Shown here piece after piece: positions 24,100-35,100 of a stretch of DNA of 64,000 nt. Each line of letters starts with the position of its first letter. The first letter of the stretch is position 1. Where the stretch lies: the NCBI GenBank assembly GCA_025024175.1, contig QCXZ01000064.1:19158001-19222000 (forward strand), written 5' to 3'. The position numbers were made by a program, and so were the translations under genes. Under the pieces are notes generated by a model that worked only from the letters and a program-made list of their open reading frames with translations, made no database searches and had not been told where the DNA came from. The DNA is from Rhyzopertha dominica (lineage: Eukaryota > Arthropoda > Insecta > Coleoptera > Bostrichidae).

Positions 24100-25430
24100 G
24101 TTGCAAATGGATGATCTAATACTGTATGCTGCAAACGAAGAGCAACTGAAGACATTAATCGATCTGCCCCATTCCGTGAGTACAGATATATGTAGGTACG
24201 TTCCCTGGCACAAAGGAATACAAGGGGCAAGAGAACAGAACATTATATCAGCAACACCGACGATGTTATAGAAATCATGACTCTTGGGAGATGTATACAA
24301 ATACCTACGAATAGACCAAAACAGTAAATCAATTATGGTGTTTAATGGCAGGCTAAGAAAAAATTTTTTTAGCTAATATGAATGATAAAAGTTTTAGGAG
24401 CGATCAACACCTATGCTGTACCTTTTCTAACCTACTCGTTCTCTGTGGTTAACTAGACTAATACCGAGCTGGAGCAGATTAACAGACCTGTGCAAACAAA
24501 CATGACAAAATTCAGAAATCATCATTTAAAGACCCGCTTGACGCTACCGCGTACAGGGGGTGGCAAAGGATTAGTCGATATTGTTGGTCTTCACTGCCAA
24601 GAGATATCGGCACTTGTTTTCGTACTACATAGAACTCATAATATACAAGACGTAGTCATCCAAATTGAAGACAAAGTAACAGCGCTAAACTTGGCAGCTC
24701 GTCACAATACAAACATCCAATTAACATCAGTAGCGCAAAAGAAAGAGGAGTGGACAGGCAAGGTGCTGCAAGGACGTTTTTACAACCAATTACATTAACC
24801 ACATTTCGTTGTAAAATTAAGCTGCACATGGCTGATAAACGGAACACTGTATTCAGAAACAGAAGGATTCGTGCTAGGCATCCCACTCAAAATGATTTAA
24901 AATATATCGCAAAGGACCCTATCATAGAATCGGATGTGTCGAATGCGTCCCGAAACTTGATAGGTCATATCATCACTGGATGCAAACTCCTTGTTAGCAC
25001 GGACTGCTGAACGACACAATAACGTGGCAAAAATACCACAGATAGAACTAGCAAGAAAATACATTTTAGAAAATATCGAGATACCGTACTACAAATATCA
25101 CCCTCAATCTTGAAAGCAATACCTTCCAATTGTATTATCACCACCCTATCGTCATAGATAAAGAGTATACAACACAATAATCCGGATCTCACACAAAACA
25201 AAATCTACAATAAACCTCATTGACAGGTACACCGAAAAAGTAATAAAGCACACACCACTTGCAATAATTGAGGTCCAAAGAATAATGGAAGATAGATTCG
25301 ATAAAGATAGTCCCAGTTGTAATCTCCGCAAAAGGTTTAACAACCAAAATCGGTCGAATTCAGAAGTCTGTTATACTGACAACATGCAACATAGTACGAA
25401 AGTTTCTTAGGCACAGACAACACTCTGGAT
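24100..25430 (+). pseudogene. C-terminal half of a non-LTR retrotransposon
   Basis: Plus-strand LINE remnant. At 24105 QMDDLILYAANEEQLKTLID is the RT catalytic block (x-x-D-D). It continues with an AINTYAVPFLTYSFSVVN block near 24400-24450, LTLPRTGGGKGLVDIVGLH near 24540-24597, a KVLQGRFYNQLH block near 24760-24795, and a zinc-binding-like stretch ending in HIITGCKLL near 24970. Beyond 25010 the frame breaks repeatedly, though related blocks can still be guessed to about 25430. The block order matches a LINE family whose proteins carry a long C-terminal tail after the RT. The clade is not assigned. It is 5'-truncated and dead. Confidence 0.75.
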
Positions 25431-25488
25431 ACGAATAAAGATCGGGAACCACTAAAATAATAATTTAAATCTTAGAATAAGGTCGACC

Positions 25489-25519
25489 TTTCGCCCGCAC
25501 TTGTAAGGGGCATCATCAG
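25489..25519 (-). ncRNA. Hammerhead-like core at a Penelope-like terminus
   Basis: The minus strand reads CTGATGA, one extra T, then GCCC-loop-GGGC (stem II) and GAAA. It is followed by GGTCGACC, which can fold as a short stem III with loop TCGA, then TT in the cleavage-site position. The order CUGAUGA, stem II, GAAA, short stem III, UH is that of type I hammerheads, and Penelope-like elements are known to carry such ribozymes. The extra base before stem II and the lack of a convincing stem I argue for caution. GGGCGAAA.GTCGACCTTATT is shared with the terminus at 20774. Confidence 0.4.
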
Positions 25520-25637
25520 AACAGGAATAAGGAGCAGGAATGTGGTACAAACCTAAAGCGAGAAACACGCCCGAACTGAACCAAATCTCAAGGAGGAAAG
25601 AGAATTAATACAATAGATATCATTGTACCTGGCTTTA

Positions 25638-28200
25638 TTAGACAAACAATGTACACATGTGTAGAAAGCATTTCTTGCACGCTATGCATTGTATATTCAA
25701 AGATTGTGTCCAATTTTCACCGCTCTTGCCATTTGGAAGATGGTTCCAAACATACAATACAAAGATAATCTTCTTCATCTTTACTTGAGGCAGCATTTCT
25801 GGCAGCATGTTGTTGCATTTTCTTCTTTGCTTTTTGGGCATCTCTTATATGCTGTCCTTAGAGGTCGAATTTTGATCCCCATTTGCGCACCTACCTTTAT
25901 CTTAGGTGCAACCCGCTTCATATGTTTTATTTCATTTCTTGCCTTTTCTGTCCTCAGAGCTTCTTTTACAGGGGTATCTGTAAGAATGGATGACTTCACT
26001 TTCATTCTTACCGTTTTGGTATTCTTTCTTGGTCCTGCTTTTGGGTATAGCCTCACTTGTTCAGGAGTTCTTGGTCTAGGAGTTGTTCCACTTGTTGATG
26101 GCAGACTCAACTGGTTTGGAGCTAGTCCTATGTCTATGCCGCCGCTTGTGGATGGCTGAATAGCAGTCCCAAAGGCACTTTGAGTTTCATTTTCTTCTAA
26201 TAATGGTCTATCAGTAACTTGTGCAGAAATAAACGCTTGCCCTATGTAGACGTTTCCATTGAAAGTTCATACACCCGCTTTTCCGAAACCAGATATTATG
26301 TTTCCGGGAGTAACAGCATTTGTAAGCGCTTCTTTGAAATTTGGATGTCACATCGATATTGGCATACAGACTGTGAATTCATCCAATCTGAACAGACAGT
26401 GTAGTAAATCTTATGGCTGCAGACGGTGCGACGTATGAGGTGAGAATGAGACTAAGACAATGACATTTTGCTTGCAAAAATCTAATACAGTTGACGATAA
26501 ATGCGAAGTGCGATTGTCTAAAAGCAATAAAACAGGAGAATCCACAGATGATGGAACGTGCTTATGAAATGTTCTATGAATATTTTTAATATACTCGTAG
26601 TAATCCACCCATTTGGAGGCGTAGCGTAACCAGTGGCGGCTCGTGATAAATTCTATTGGGTCGGCAGTAAAAACTTTGGTCCTCTCTAGTTGGTCAATAT
26701 TATTTATTTATAAATTAGTAAATAATTTTGTATATACTCGTAGTTGTTGCTGTTTATTACTTGCTACTTCTGTAAATTTTCACATCGCCGCAAGTTAAAA
26801 AGATAGTTCGTTTGGTAACAAATAGCCTAATCTGGCAACTAGCTTCACAATTTCAACGTTAAGCGAGCACCTGTACTGCACCGGAGAGGAGAAGCCGATA
26901 TATGTCGAGCCCAATCCGAAGATGTATTCGGAAGTCTGACAGACAGCATTAAGCGATTATATGGGTATTGGCGCCTACTTATTTTGTTATTTTCTTTTGT
27001 GTGAAATTCTTCAATGATTTCAGATTGACTAAATTTATAACACGTATTTAATTAATTCTGTTAAATGTTTGAAGGTATCTGCTTAAAATTGTTTATTTAA
27101 GAGGATAGCTCTTACAATAATCTTGGGAAAATGAAAAATTTCGTAGAACATTCGGGTAGTTTTTCGTGATTTCAGTATTGAACTATATATATAATTGTTG
27201 TTTAATGTACATGTCAAAATTAATTTTCGGAATCCGACGATAATGAATGCCGGGCCTCCTTTATTAACTTCAATAAAAACATATATACGTCTAATTAAAT
27301 TATGATTATAAAAAAAAACTGAAGGCATGTAAAGGGTGTCAATCAGATAATTTGTAATACTCAGTAGAAAACAGAACTATAATTGGTTGATTAAAAAAAA
27401 CTTAAAATAATTGAAATAAATGATGAAGTCCGTTTTAACGTTTTATGTTGTCTGCCGGACCAAGCATTGCCGAGTCTCGATTTTCGCCTCAGGATTCAAT
27501 ATGCGCGCAGGGTTGCGTCTTTGTTCAGCTCATAGGAAAACGATGCTATTGCTTCCTTACACGATGCGGTCTGCCGATCCAGCGCTTGGATCACGGGCTT
27601 GGATGACAAACACATACACGGCCCAGCCACGGTTGCCAAGTAGCGTTAATTTTTCGGGATAACCCGTAAAAATGTGATTTTGGCTAATTATTAATTTGAT
27701 GGTGATGTAAAATAATACGCTCCAATTGTTTCANGATATCTGAACATAATAAAATAGAATACATAAAAATACGAAAAAAATAATTTCTTCGATCAAAATT
27801 CTGGGTCGGCAGTGCCGGCCCTGCCAACCTGGACGAGCCGCCACTAAGCGTAACTGCACATTCCATTGTTACAGTAGCTCCCTTTTCTCCAGATGTGGTT
27901 CTTTCTATTTGTTATTTTTCCTTTTCTGTCAGGATTTTTGACGGTTTTTGGATCGTTATCAACCCCGTTTCGTCTACGTGCCATAAAGCATTAAAGGAAA
28001 CTTACCTGCGTTCCTTTATATCGTTCGATAAGAGCTCCGAAAAACTTCCTTTTTTTGTTAATAATCGCTTAAACTTTGTTATTATCTGCCCTGCAGCCAT
28101 GTACATACCAAAGTGAGCTGTAGTAAACAAGCAAGTCAAACACCGACCTTTTCAGCGGCCTTTGGAATGCATTGCTTGGACCCGAAAAGGCATTGTAACA
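25638..28200 (-). pseudogene. Pogo/jerky-like transposase, decayed and split by a hAT insertion
   Basis: Minus-strand DDE_1-type transposase in pieces. Near 27985-27945 is HVDETGLITIQKPSKIL (the VDETG block with the first catalytic D). At 26608-26411 is SPVLLLLDNRTSHLSSTVLD followed by FSPHTSHRLQP (second catalytic D, then PPHTSHxxQP). From 26400 to 25638 is the C-terminal tail, with ILTDTPVKEALRTEKARNE and a Cys-bearing end (SGENWTQSLNIQCIACKKCF) like the PHD-type finger of such proteins. The N-terminal HTH is mostly lost. A 1.2-kb element interrupts it between the VDETG block and the second D. Confidence 0.8.
26631..27846. mobile_element. hAT-type non-autonomous element, 8-bp duplication AGCGTAAC
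   Basis: The left terminus CAGTGGCGGCTCGT pairs with the right terminus, in reverse complement TAGTGGCGGCTCGT. AGCGTAAC occurs directly outside both ends (26623-26630 and 27847-27854). An 8-bp perfect duplication plus C/TAG-type termini is the hAT signature. The 1,216-bp interior has no transposase. An 80-codon plus frame (27420-27662) has no motif. One N lies at 27734. It interrupts the pogo-like transposase and is therefore younger than it. Confidence 0.9.
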
Positions 28201-29120
28201 ACTTGCCCTGTGTAACATGACCCGGTCTTCCCTACAAAATTAATCTATAAAAAAATGTTTGAAGACATTTGAAATTATTTTCAATTTTTTGCTATTTCCA
28301 CTGGTCTGATTGGCTAAAACGGCTTTATTAGATACTACATGGCCGTATTTAATTCATCCAAACACGGTAAAGTTCAATATTTATCAATATAATCATATGA
28401 AATAAAATTGAGAATTTTTAAGCCTTGTTAATTGAAATGCTGAAGCCTCCTTTCTGAAACAATGTTAAACTTTATTCACTTCAACTGAAACATACACATG
28501 GGCCACAAATGAGAAAATACACCACTGCAAAGAAATTTATTCTATTAAATACTAATTGTACTCATAGAAAATTAATTTATTCTATAAGGCTCAACTAATA
28601 CACTCTGACACATATTTTATTATTCCGTAGTTGCGCAACTCTTATTCTATACGTTAAATCCGTCAATGTGCAATTTTAGTAAAAATAATTGAAAATGTGT
28701 TGTTATATAGAGGTGTGCGCCATTATACCACCAGATCAAAGTTGACTATTCATAAGTTACCCGAAGCTTGAAGATTTCCATGTAGAATCTCGATGCTTTC
28801 AGAGGCATGCATAATGGATTAACCACTTCCGGAGATTCACCTGAACCCTCTACCTACACGAATACGAACAAAACAATAAAGCTTGCCTCTTTGCCGCCGT
28901 ATGTCCGGCTACTTAGGACAAAGGTAGAGTAAATCTAACTATGCGTAATATTATTTTGTGAGAAAAAGAATCCAAAAGATGCCGCTTCATACAAATTTAT
29001 AAACACCTCTTTTGGTCACTATCAATATTTAACGTTTTTTAGTAGCTTATTCTCTCATGCAAAATAAAAGTTCCCTTTTTGTGGACAACAATTAAATATT
29101 TGTCGCCATTCAGCAATGTT
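28201..29120. other. Spacer, no gene recognised
   Basis: AT-rich and without any coding block, RNA gene or terminus that I can support. Confidence 0.45.
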
Positions 29121-29515
29121 TCAGCTAAATAGTAAATATTCTTCCTTATTCGCGTAGTGAACACAAGTATTTCCTTCTCCAATGTCATCGTTTTCAATAA
29201 CTTGCGGTTTTCTCTTTTGCTTCTTCCAACGGAAATTTAATGCATAAGTATAACTCCATACACAACTTAGACTAAGCTGTGGGATGTCGGTACCTTCCTT
29301 TTTCGCTTTATCGTTTAATGTTGATATATTTTGGTTGAAATAAAAGGAATGCACCTTTCTTTCTGATTTAATTTTTGAAGTCTTCTTTAATTGGCAGTTT
29401 CTTTCTGTCAGGTTTAGGAGCTTGTGGACTGGCAGTATTTATTACCTTTTTCTCCTTTAACAGTCTATATATGATTGATTTTTTCAAGCCTATCATATTT
29501 GCGTGCATTTCAAAA
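29121..29515 (-). pseudogene. N-terminal fragment of a Tc1/mariner-group (DDE_3-like) transposase
   Basis: The minus strand reads MIGLKKSIIYRLLKEKK (a helix-turn-helix recognition block), then SPQAPKPDRKKLPI, then LNFRWKKQKRKPQVIENDDI, the second DNA-binding block ahead of the catalytic core. Frames change between blocks and no DDE core follows. The same protein family supplies the catalytic-core remnant at 58960-59465 in rod intron 14. Confidence 0.55.
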
Positions 29516-30179
29516 ACAATGTCTCCACTATACGTCTGATGCTGCTACTTTAGTGCACTATATACGTTATAAATTATAGATATAGATGTCTATCTTATGG
29601 AGTCATTTTGATTATTACTAGTGTTTATATTTGCAAGTTTACGCTCCTAATTATATTAAATTAAACAAGCTTTTGTATTCATAACATTTCGACCTTTAAT
29701 TTTTGTCTTTTTCAAATATCATTTTTTTTTCTATACAAGCTGTTAAACTATTCCTACTCAAAAGAGTTGCTAATGAAATAGTTTAATGTTAACTGCTGTT
29801 ATAGTATTCTGAAATTTAACAATTAGTTGTCGGTTTTCAAGGTTATTTAAACATATAGTACTTAAATTACAGATGAAGAACCCACTGAGCAATATTTTCA
29901 GAAGCAACTTAACGCTTTCGACAATTTTCGTGATTTGATTAACAGCTGGTATTCAGGTATTTTTTTAAATCATCACTAACAAAGAAATAGCCCTCAGCGT
30001 CTTTTAATTTATTTCTTCTGACATAACTGCCTACATTCGAAGTGATTACCTTCTTGAATTGGTAATATTCGGTAGATGGATGTATGTAAAAGAATACTAC
30101 AACTGAATGTTTATATAACTTTATAACATTTGAAGTTCGCTGTTCGCCAACTGTTTACTTCCCACTACTATTGTGAACG
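29516..30179. other. AT-rich spacer, no gene recognised
   Basis: No coding or structural signal was recognised. Confidence 0.45.
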
Positions 30180-30300
30180 TTAAGTGCAGTTTTTGAACCG
30201 TGTTTTTGACATGTGGCATCTTTTTTAATTTTAGTAGATACATCTACCCCTTATTGAAAACAAACAACTTCGAAACCCCCAGTTACCTACCCTGCACGGG
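30180..30300 (+). repeat. Dispersed repeat, copy shared with 34690-34800
   Basis: TTTTTGAACCGTG, TTTTTTAATTTTAGTA, ATACATCTACCCC and CCTACCCTGCA occur here in this order and, on the opposite strand, across 34690-34800. The two copies are moderately diverged and have no visible termini or coding capacity. The family is unknown. Confidence 0.6.
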
Positions 30301-30442
30301 GCAAAAATTGCACCCTTCTGATAATACTGACAAAGAGACTACATGCACGCAACTGCGGGTCATAAGCATGTGTAACAGACTGATAAAAATGTTACTTTTC
30401 GGATGTAAGAATATTATTGGCTTAACAGGAGGTAGGTAATAA

Positions 30443-31254
30443 CCAGAGAACTAGAGTGGGGAGAACGCTCATGGATCTGCGCGAATACTAGTAAACAAGG
30501 GGGCTGCTATATTGTCCACGAGAACGTCAAACTTTTGGCACTTACTTTAAATAATGACATTTTGTGCAACAGTTTCACTTAAAAATAGGGTAAATGCGAA
30601 CCAATTTGATGTAGCAGTGTTGAAATACTAAAATCAGTTTGAATTGTTCTTGGAATGTTTTATAAATATCAATCAAATGGCTAATTTAATACAGTGAATG
30701 TCTGTCATCAATCAACTGTCATCAGTTTCACAGCACATAAACAAAGCTCCCAGACCGGCATGGCCACATGTTATTCTATGCTCGTAGCATTGTTTTGTTT
30801 ATATTGCATGACCCGTGGCGTTAGTTATTGTGACTATGATTTTGTTCTCTGCTTACACGACTTATTTCTTAGTTTTATTTGGTAGTTTCATTATTTTTAG
30901 TTATGAATTGTATAGTTAAAGAGTGTGCATCGAATAAACGTTCGAAGTCGCAAGATGTCTCCCTGCATAAGTAAATATTATAATCCTTATTAAATTTTTT
31001 GCAGTAATTATTTGTTATAATTATATATTTTTAAATAATATCTAGTACCATTTACACTACAAAATAAGTTTACATAAATTTTTCATTTTTATAGGTATAC
31101 ATAAAGTTCTCTTAATTCAATAAAAGTACTGTCATTTGACAACACTGTCTGATTTTTGTCGTTTCTGTGGACAATATGGCGACCATTACAGTGTCCCAGC
31201 TGAATTAGGATGCGCAGTCGGCCTATGCGTGTTCTCCCCACTATATTTCTCTGG
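30443..31254 (+). mobile_element. P-element-like non-autonomous element with THAP start exon
   Basis: The left end CCAGAGAACTAGAGTGGGGA and the right end in reverse complement, CCAGAGAAATATAGTGGGGA, form TIRs of about 30 bp, continuing GAACGCTCAT / GAACACGCAT. TAATAA occurs directly outside both ends (30437-30442 and 31255-31260). Inside is a short THAP-type coding exon followed by a splice donor. P-superfamily transposases carry an N-terminal THAP domain, which suggests this 812-bp element is an internally deleted P-like copy. P elements normally make 8-bp duplications, and I can only confirm six bases. Confidence 0.65.
30903..30970 (+). CDS. THAP-domain N-terminal exon of a P-like transposase (remnant)
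   Basis: ATG at 30903 opens MNCIVKECASNKRSKSQDVS followed by LH and a split Lys codon at a GTAAAT donor (30971). Cys-x4-Cys, a basic stretch and D-V-S-L-H-K match the start of the THAP zinc finger (C2CH), where the next residues would be F-P. The remaining Cys and His ligands would be in a next exon that this element lacks. It is only 22 full codons, so the call rests on the motif plus the TIR context. Confidence 0.55.
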
Positions 31255-31701
31255 TAATAACACGGCTTATTGTAAGGTTGAATAGGGAGGAGAATGCGTA
31301 TAACGAAATGAAGGATTAGAACAGGTATTCTTACACTGAAATGGAATACAGTAAACATTCTATTGGGGACAGAATAATGTATGCATTCGTTTATAAACAG
31401 AATATACTCAACACTCTTTTCAAAACATAATATAATTTAATTAGAAGTAGAGCATACAAAGCGCGTACCCTTCAAGTGGAACATACGACGAACACTAGTG
31501 AGTTGTTTTGATAATATTTCCTCTCAATTTTATGTGGTTGTCGAAGAGTTTTATTATATTATGTTTTGAAAACAATGTTTAGTAAAACATTTATATGCTG
31601 TTCCTGAAAGGATGTTCAATATATTCAATTTCAGTGTAAGAAAACCTCTTCTAATCCTTAATCTCACTATAAGCCTCCCAATTTCTACTGCTATGTTATT
31701 A
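31255..31701. mobile_element. Palindromic MITE abutting the P-like element
   Basis: The ends TAATAACA and TGTTATTA are inverted, and several inner blocks pair: AAGGATTAGAACAGGT near 31313 with its inverse near 31655, TTCTTACACTGAAATGGAAT near 31329 with its inverse near 31636, and CAAAACATAATATAATTT near 31423 with its inverse near 31552. The P-like element ends exactly at its TAATAA terminus, so one inserted at the edge of the other. No coding frame. Confidence 0.65.
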
Positions 31702-31856
31702 CAGTGAAATTTTCCTTAAGGCTGGGATCCTGGAGAGAGAGAGAGGAAAGATCCATCCGAGATAACGATATAAAGAGAACCACAATTATTTTACAAAAAA
31801 GGACCACTCCATAATTACTGCACCGATATTTTTGAGAATGGTCTTAGTCGAAAGCT

Positions 31857-32965
31857 TAGGGTGACCAGACGTCCGGAAAATTCCGGAGTCCGGACGGAAA
31901 TGCAACAATATGTAAAATGTCCGGAATTTTGATGATATGAAACATTGTTAAGTAACATGACATAAATACCATAATAAGCCCGTTAAAAAATCTTCTTCGG
32001 CAGTCCCCAGTATGCGTTCGTACGTCGTTTTGGGAATTGCCCTAATGGTAGCAAGCACGGAGCTATAAAGCTCTTCTCTTTCGATATAGATACCTATAGA
32101 TTCTCCTCGAAATTAATAGCATTTTCTGGGGACACTGCAAACACCAATTTTGGAGAAATAGAACTCAAAAAAGGAAAAAACATTTTCAAATTTAAAACGA
32201 TCGTTAGGTCGTAATATTGCAGGTATTCTACATAACTGCATTCAACATGGTGCAGACGGTTTGAAATTTGATGTAGAGCATATAACGGAAGCGCTAAAGG
32301 ACTTCTGTGACTTTGTAGATGTCAATTACACAGATTTGTTGTATCAGACAAAAACAAGATGGCTGTCTCTTTCCTGGTTATTAACAGAATTCTACAGTTG
32401 CAGTAGCACTTTCCCAAGAGCAGTCCCCAAAGATAATTTTTATTTTTTTGAAGATGACCTTAGTGTAATATATTTATTTTTTTGCACTCTTTAATGAGTA
32501 TTTTCCAAACTAACATACTCCAACTTAAAAGACAATACATTTATGTCTTGGAAATAACGGACACTTTAGGAAATATTAAATCATATTTAACAGAAAGACT
32601 AACTCAGCAGTTTCTACCATTTAAAGTGAAAGAACTACTTTCAAAATTACAGAATAACGGAAAATTCGACAAATGTAATCAGTTTAAAGAAGAATCTTTT
32701 GCAGTTTATTCAAGATGTTTTGATTACTTAAACAAGTGGATGCAAAACTTTGAGAAATTTTCTTGTTTCAAGTGGATGCAGTTGAAACCTGAACAAATTC
32801 GAAAACGTTACCCAAAGCATTTGCGGGATAAAGTAGTAACTATTATAAATTTTGTGATGTCATAATAGTGCATATATTCTTAGTAGATTTTTGCTTCCTC
32901 TGACTAAGCCACCCCCCGCACGCGACTTTGTCCGGAATTCACCAACCTCTGGTCTGGTCACCCTA
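31857..32965 (+). mobile_element. hAT element, internally deleted, 8-bp duplication CGAAAGCT
   Basis: The termini TAGGGTGACCAGAC (left) and the same in reverse complement at the right are flanked by a perfect CGAAAGCT on both sides (31849-31856 and 32966-32973). Plus-strand coding remnants inside, TKTRWLSLSWLLTEF near 32345-32390 and FLPFKVKELLSKLQNNGKFD from 32615, match the middle of hAT/ZBED-like transposases (the TRWLS block). The N-terminal BED finger and C-terminal dimerisation block are missing. The length, 1,109 bp, is far below an autonomous hAT element. Confidence 0.9.
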
Positions 32966-33329
32966 CGAAAGCTCGTAAACGACATGTTTAAAATAAGTGG
33001 TGCAATAACCAAAATTCGTAAAAATGTAACCAAAGAATAATCTGAAAGGTAGACCTCGCAATTAGCAATTATTTTATTTATCTTTCACATAAGCATTCAT
33101 TTATCGGTAAATATTAAGTAGTTTTTAGGTGGTGCTGTTTTGTAAACAGGCGAACACTTCCAGTTAACGTCTGTACAATATTTGTTTGTCCCGAACCCGA
33201 ATTCAGTAGTAGGGAATCTTTTAACCTTTCTTGAAAGCTGGTGAGCAGATCATTTCTGCACAAAACATGAGTAAAGTCTTTCATGAACGGACAGCGTACA
33301 ATGACATGAACAGTGAATTCGGTAATTCC

Positions 33330-34310
33330 CTGATGTTGATCTGTTCTGTTTGTACTTACTAGCGGTGCACGAAACTGGCAACAAAATGTGATGTATTAAC
33401 GCTAAAAGAGAAAATCACTGTTGCGGAAGTATATAAATGTTTTGATATCGGAAAGTAATAAGTAGCAGACATTATCAAGAAAACAACACAATTTTAGTAA
33501 CAAGTGGCATTCTAATGTAAGTATTTGTGCTTTTTTTAACATAATAGTCGTAAACGTTGATAAACTGTGCAACGACTCGTTTGTTAAATCGAGAAGCGAA
33601 AATTTTATCGGAGCGATCATATGCATTTTAGTTATGGGTTAGATTTGCAGGGCAAAGGAAATAATTTAGGATACGAAAACTTCACAATGCGTCTTAGTAT
33701 GGCTTGATAATACATTTCCAGAACCGCACAATATTGCTTTCAAAGCTATATCAAAAAAAGTCGCAAGTGTCAATCCAGAGGACATAGAAACATTCTTGAA
33801 TAAAGTGCCTTCACGAGGTTATTTTTTTTAGCTTTAGCGAACAAAACTTTTAACACTAAAGAGCAAAAANATGTGCAGAAGGGCAACTAGCCAAAGAACG
33901 GCTTAAAAACTTTTAATGATTAGTAAACCATGAGAGCCAAAAGTGTTCAATAGGATAAATGCTAATAAATTGGGCGTAATCTGGAAATGTAACCTGAAGG
34001 TATGGATTATACTTCCGAGCACATGGAGGCATAGTTACACGATTTTGACAAAACGATAGTAAATGAAGAGACGGACATTCTCGCCGTTTTAGAGTCGTTT
34101 TCTTGTCACCAAATTGCCCAGTAGCTGTCAAACCGTTAGATCAAGGAATCAATTGTATAGACGCAATTGCTACAGTAGGTGACTTAAACAGCTTCGCAGT
34201 ATGTACTGCAATTGAGATTTTATGTGATTTAAAACCACACTTCCAAGATGCAGAGTTAAAGACTCACCAAATAACCCTTCTGAAATATTTTGGAACATCA
34301 TTTCAGTGAT
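33330..34310 (+). pseudogene. Decayed Tigger/pogo-like transposase
   Basis: The plus strand has a start like the CENP-B-type HTH, LTLKEKITVAEVYKCFDIGK then a stop and QVADIIKKT (33390-33480). Much later comes VVFLSPNCPVAVKPLDQGIN (34090-34155), matching the FLPPNxTxLxQPLDQG block of Tigger-like DDE_1 transposases. The first two catalytic regions between them are unrecognisable. One N lies at 33870. The element is old. Confidence 0.6.
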
Positions 34311-34689
34311 GTTTGTTTATATACAATATTTACAACACAGGCAAATGTTTGTATCTACGTACGTGTGTAGGTACATACTAGGACTTACTTTTAATTTTCT
34401 TTTTCTTGAACTTTCTTTTGAATATCATATTGTGTTTGTTTATACTTTTATTGCAAATGTAATAATTAATAAAGAATATAAAGCACAAGGTTTAATTTTG
34501 ATTCCTTGAGTGCATATATTTTAGGAGTCCCATAGGTGCGTGTAGAAGATAAATTTAATTTTACCTGCATGCTGTTAGGCTTAATAATGTATTGCTAATA
34601 TCCGAAAGTAACACATGTTCGGTCACAGCTGCGATTAGCCCCTTAGATTCGCTTTGTCATTAGCATTAAAAAGATGAGACTTTTCCAAA
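34311..34689. other. Spacer, no gene recognised
   Basis: AT-rich; nothing was recognised. Confidence 0.4.
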
Positions 34690-34800
34690 TGCAGGGTAGG
34701 CGACCTGGGGTTTTTCATGATTTTTTTTTCATTTTTGGGATAGATGTAAGTACTAAAATTTAAAAAAGGAGCCAAATGCCGAGAACACAATTCAAAAACC
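34690..34800 (-). repeat. Dispersed repeat, second copy of the 30180-30300 family
   Basis: In reverse complement this carries the same ordered blocks as 30180-30300 (TTTTTGAA..GTG, TTTAAATTTTAGTA, ATCTATCCC, CCTACCCTGCA). A 154-codon minus open frame over 34635-35099 is fortuitous and shows no domain. Confidence 0.6.
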
Positions 34801-35100
34801 ACGAAAAATGCAGTTTCTGGCAATTTGCTCCTGGTAGGTAGGCAACCCACTGCCAACAGACCTGCTGAACGTACGGATAACTTTAACATTCGTTCCATGT
34901 TTGATCCCGTAATCACGATTTGCAAGGTTGATGGTCGTTTAGCCATCCTACTATTCGGCCGCAAACAAAAGATAATAGTTAATCCTACCATGACCTCTTT
35001 GATTCGATAATCCAAACCAAAGGAACATCCGTACAATGTGGGTGGCCTATACAAAGCGATCTTCGAATTAAAAGTTAGTATGTTGCCAAGTAGACACAAT

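Noticed and set aside
25689..26159. 156-codon plus-strand open frame
   Set aside because: Antisense to the C-terminal tail of the pogo-like transposase, which has recognisable motifs on the minus strand.
34635..35099. 154-codon minus-strand open frame
   Set aside because: Overlaps a dispersed repeat and shows no domain; likely chance.
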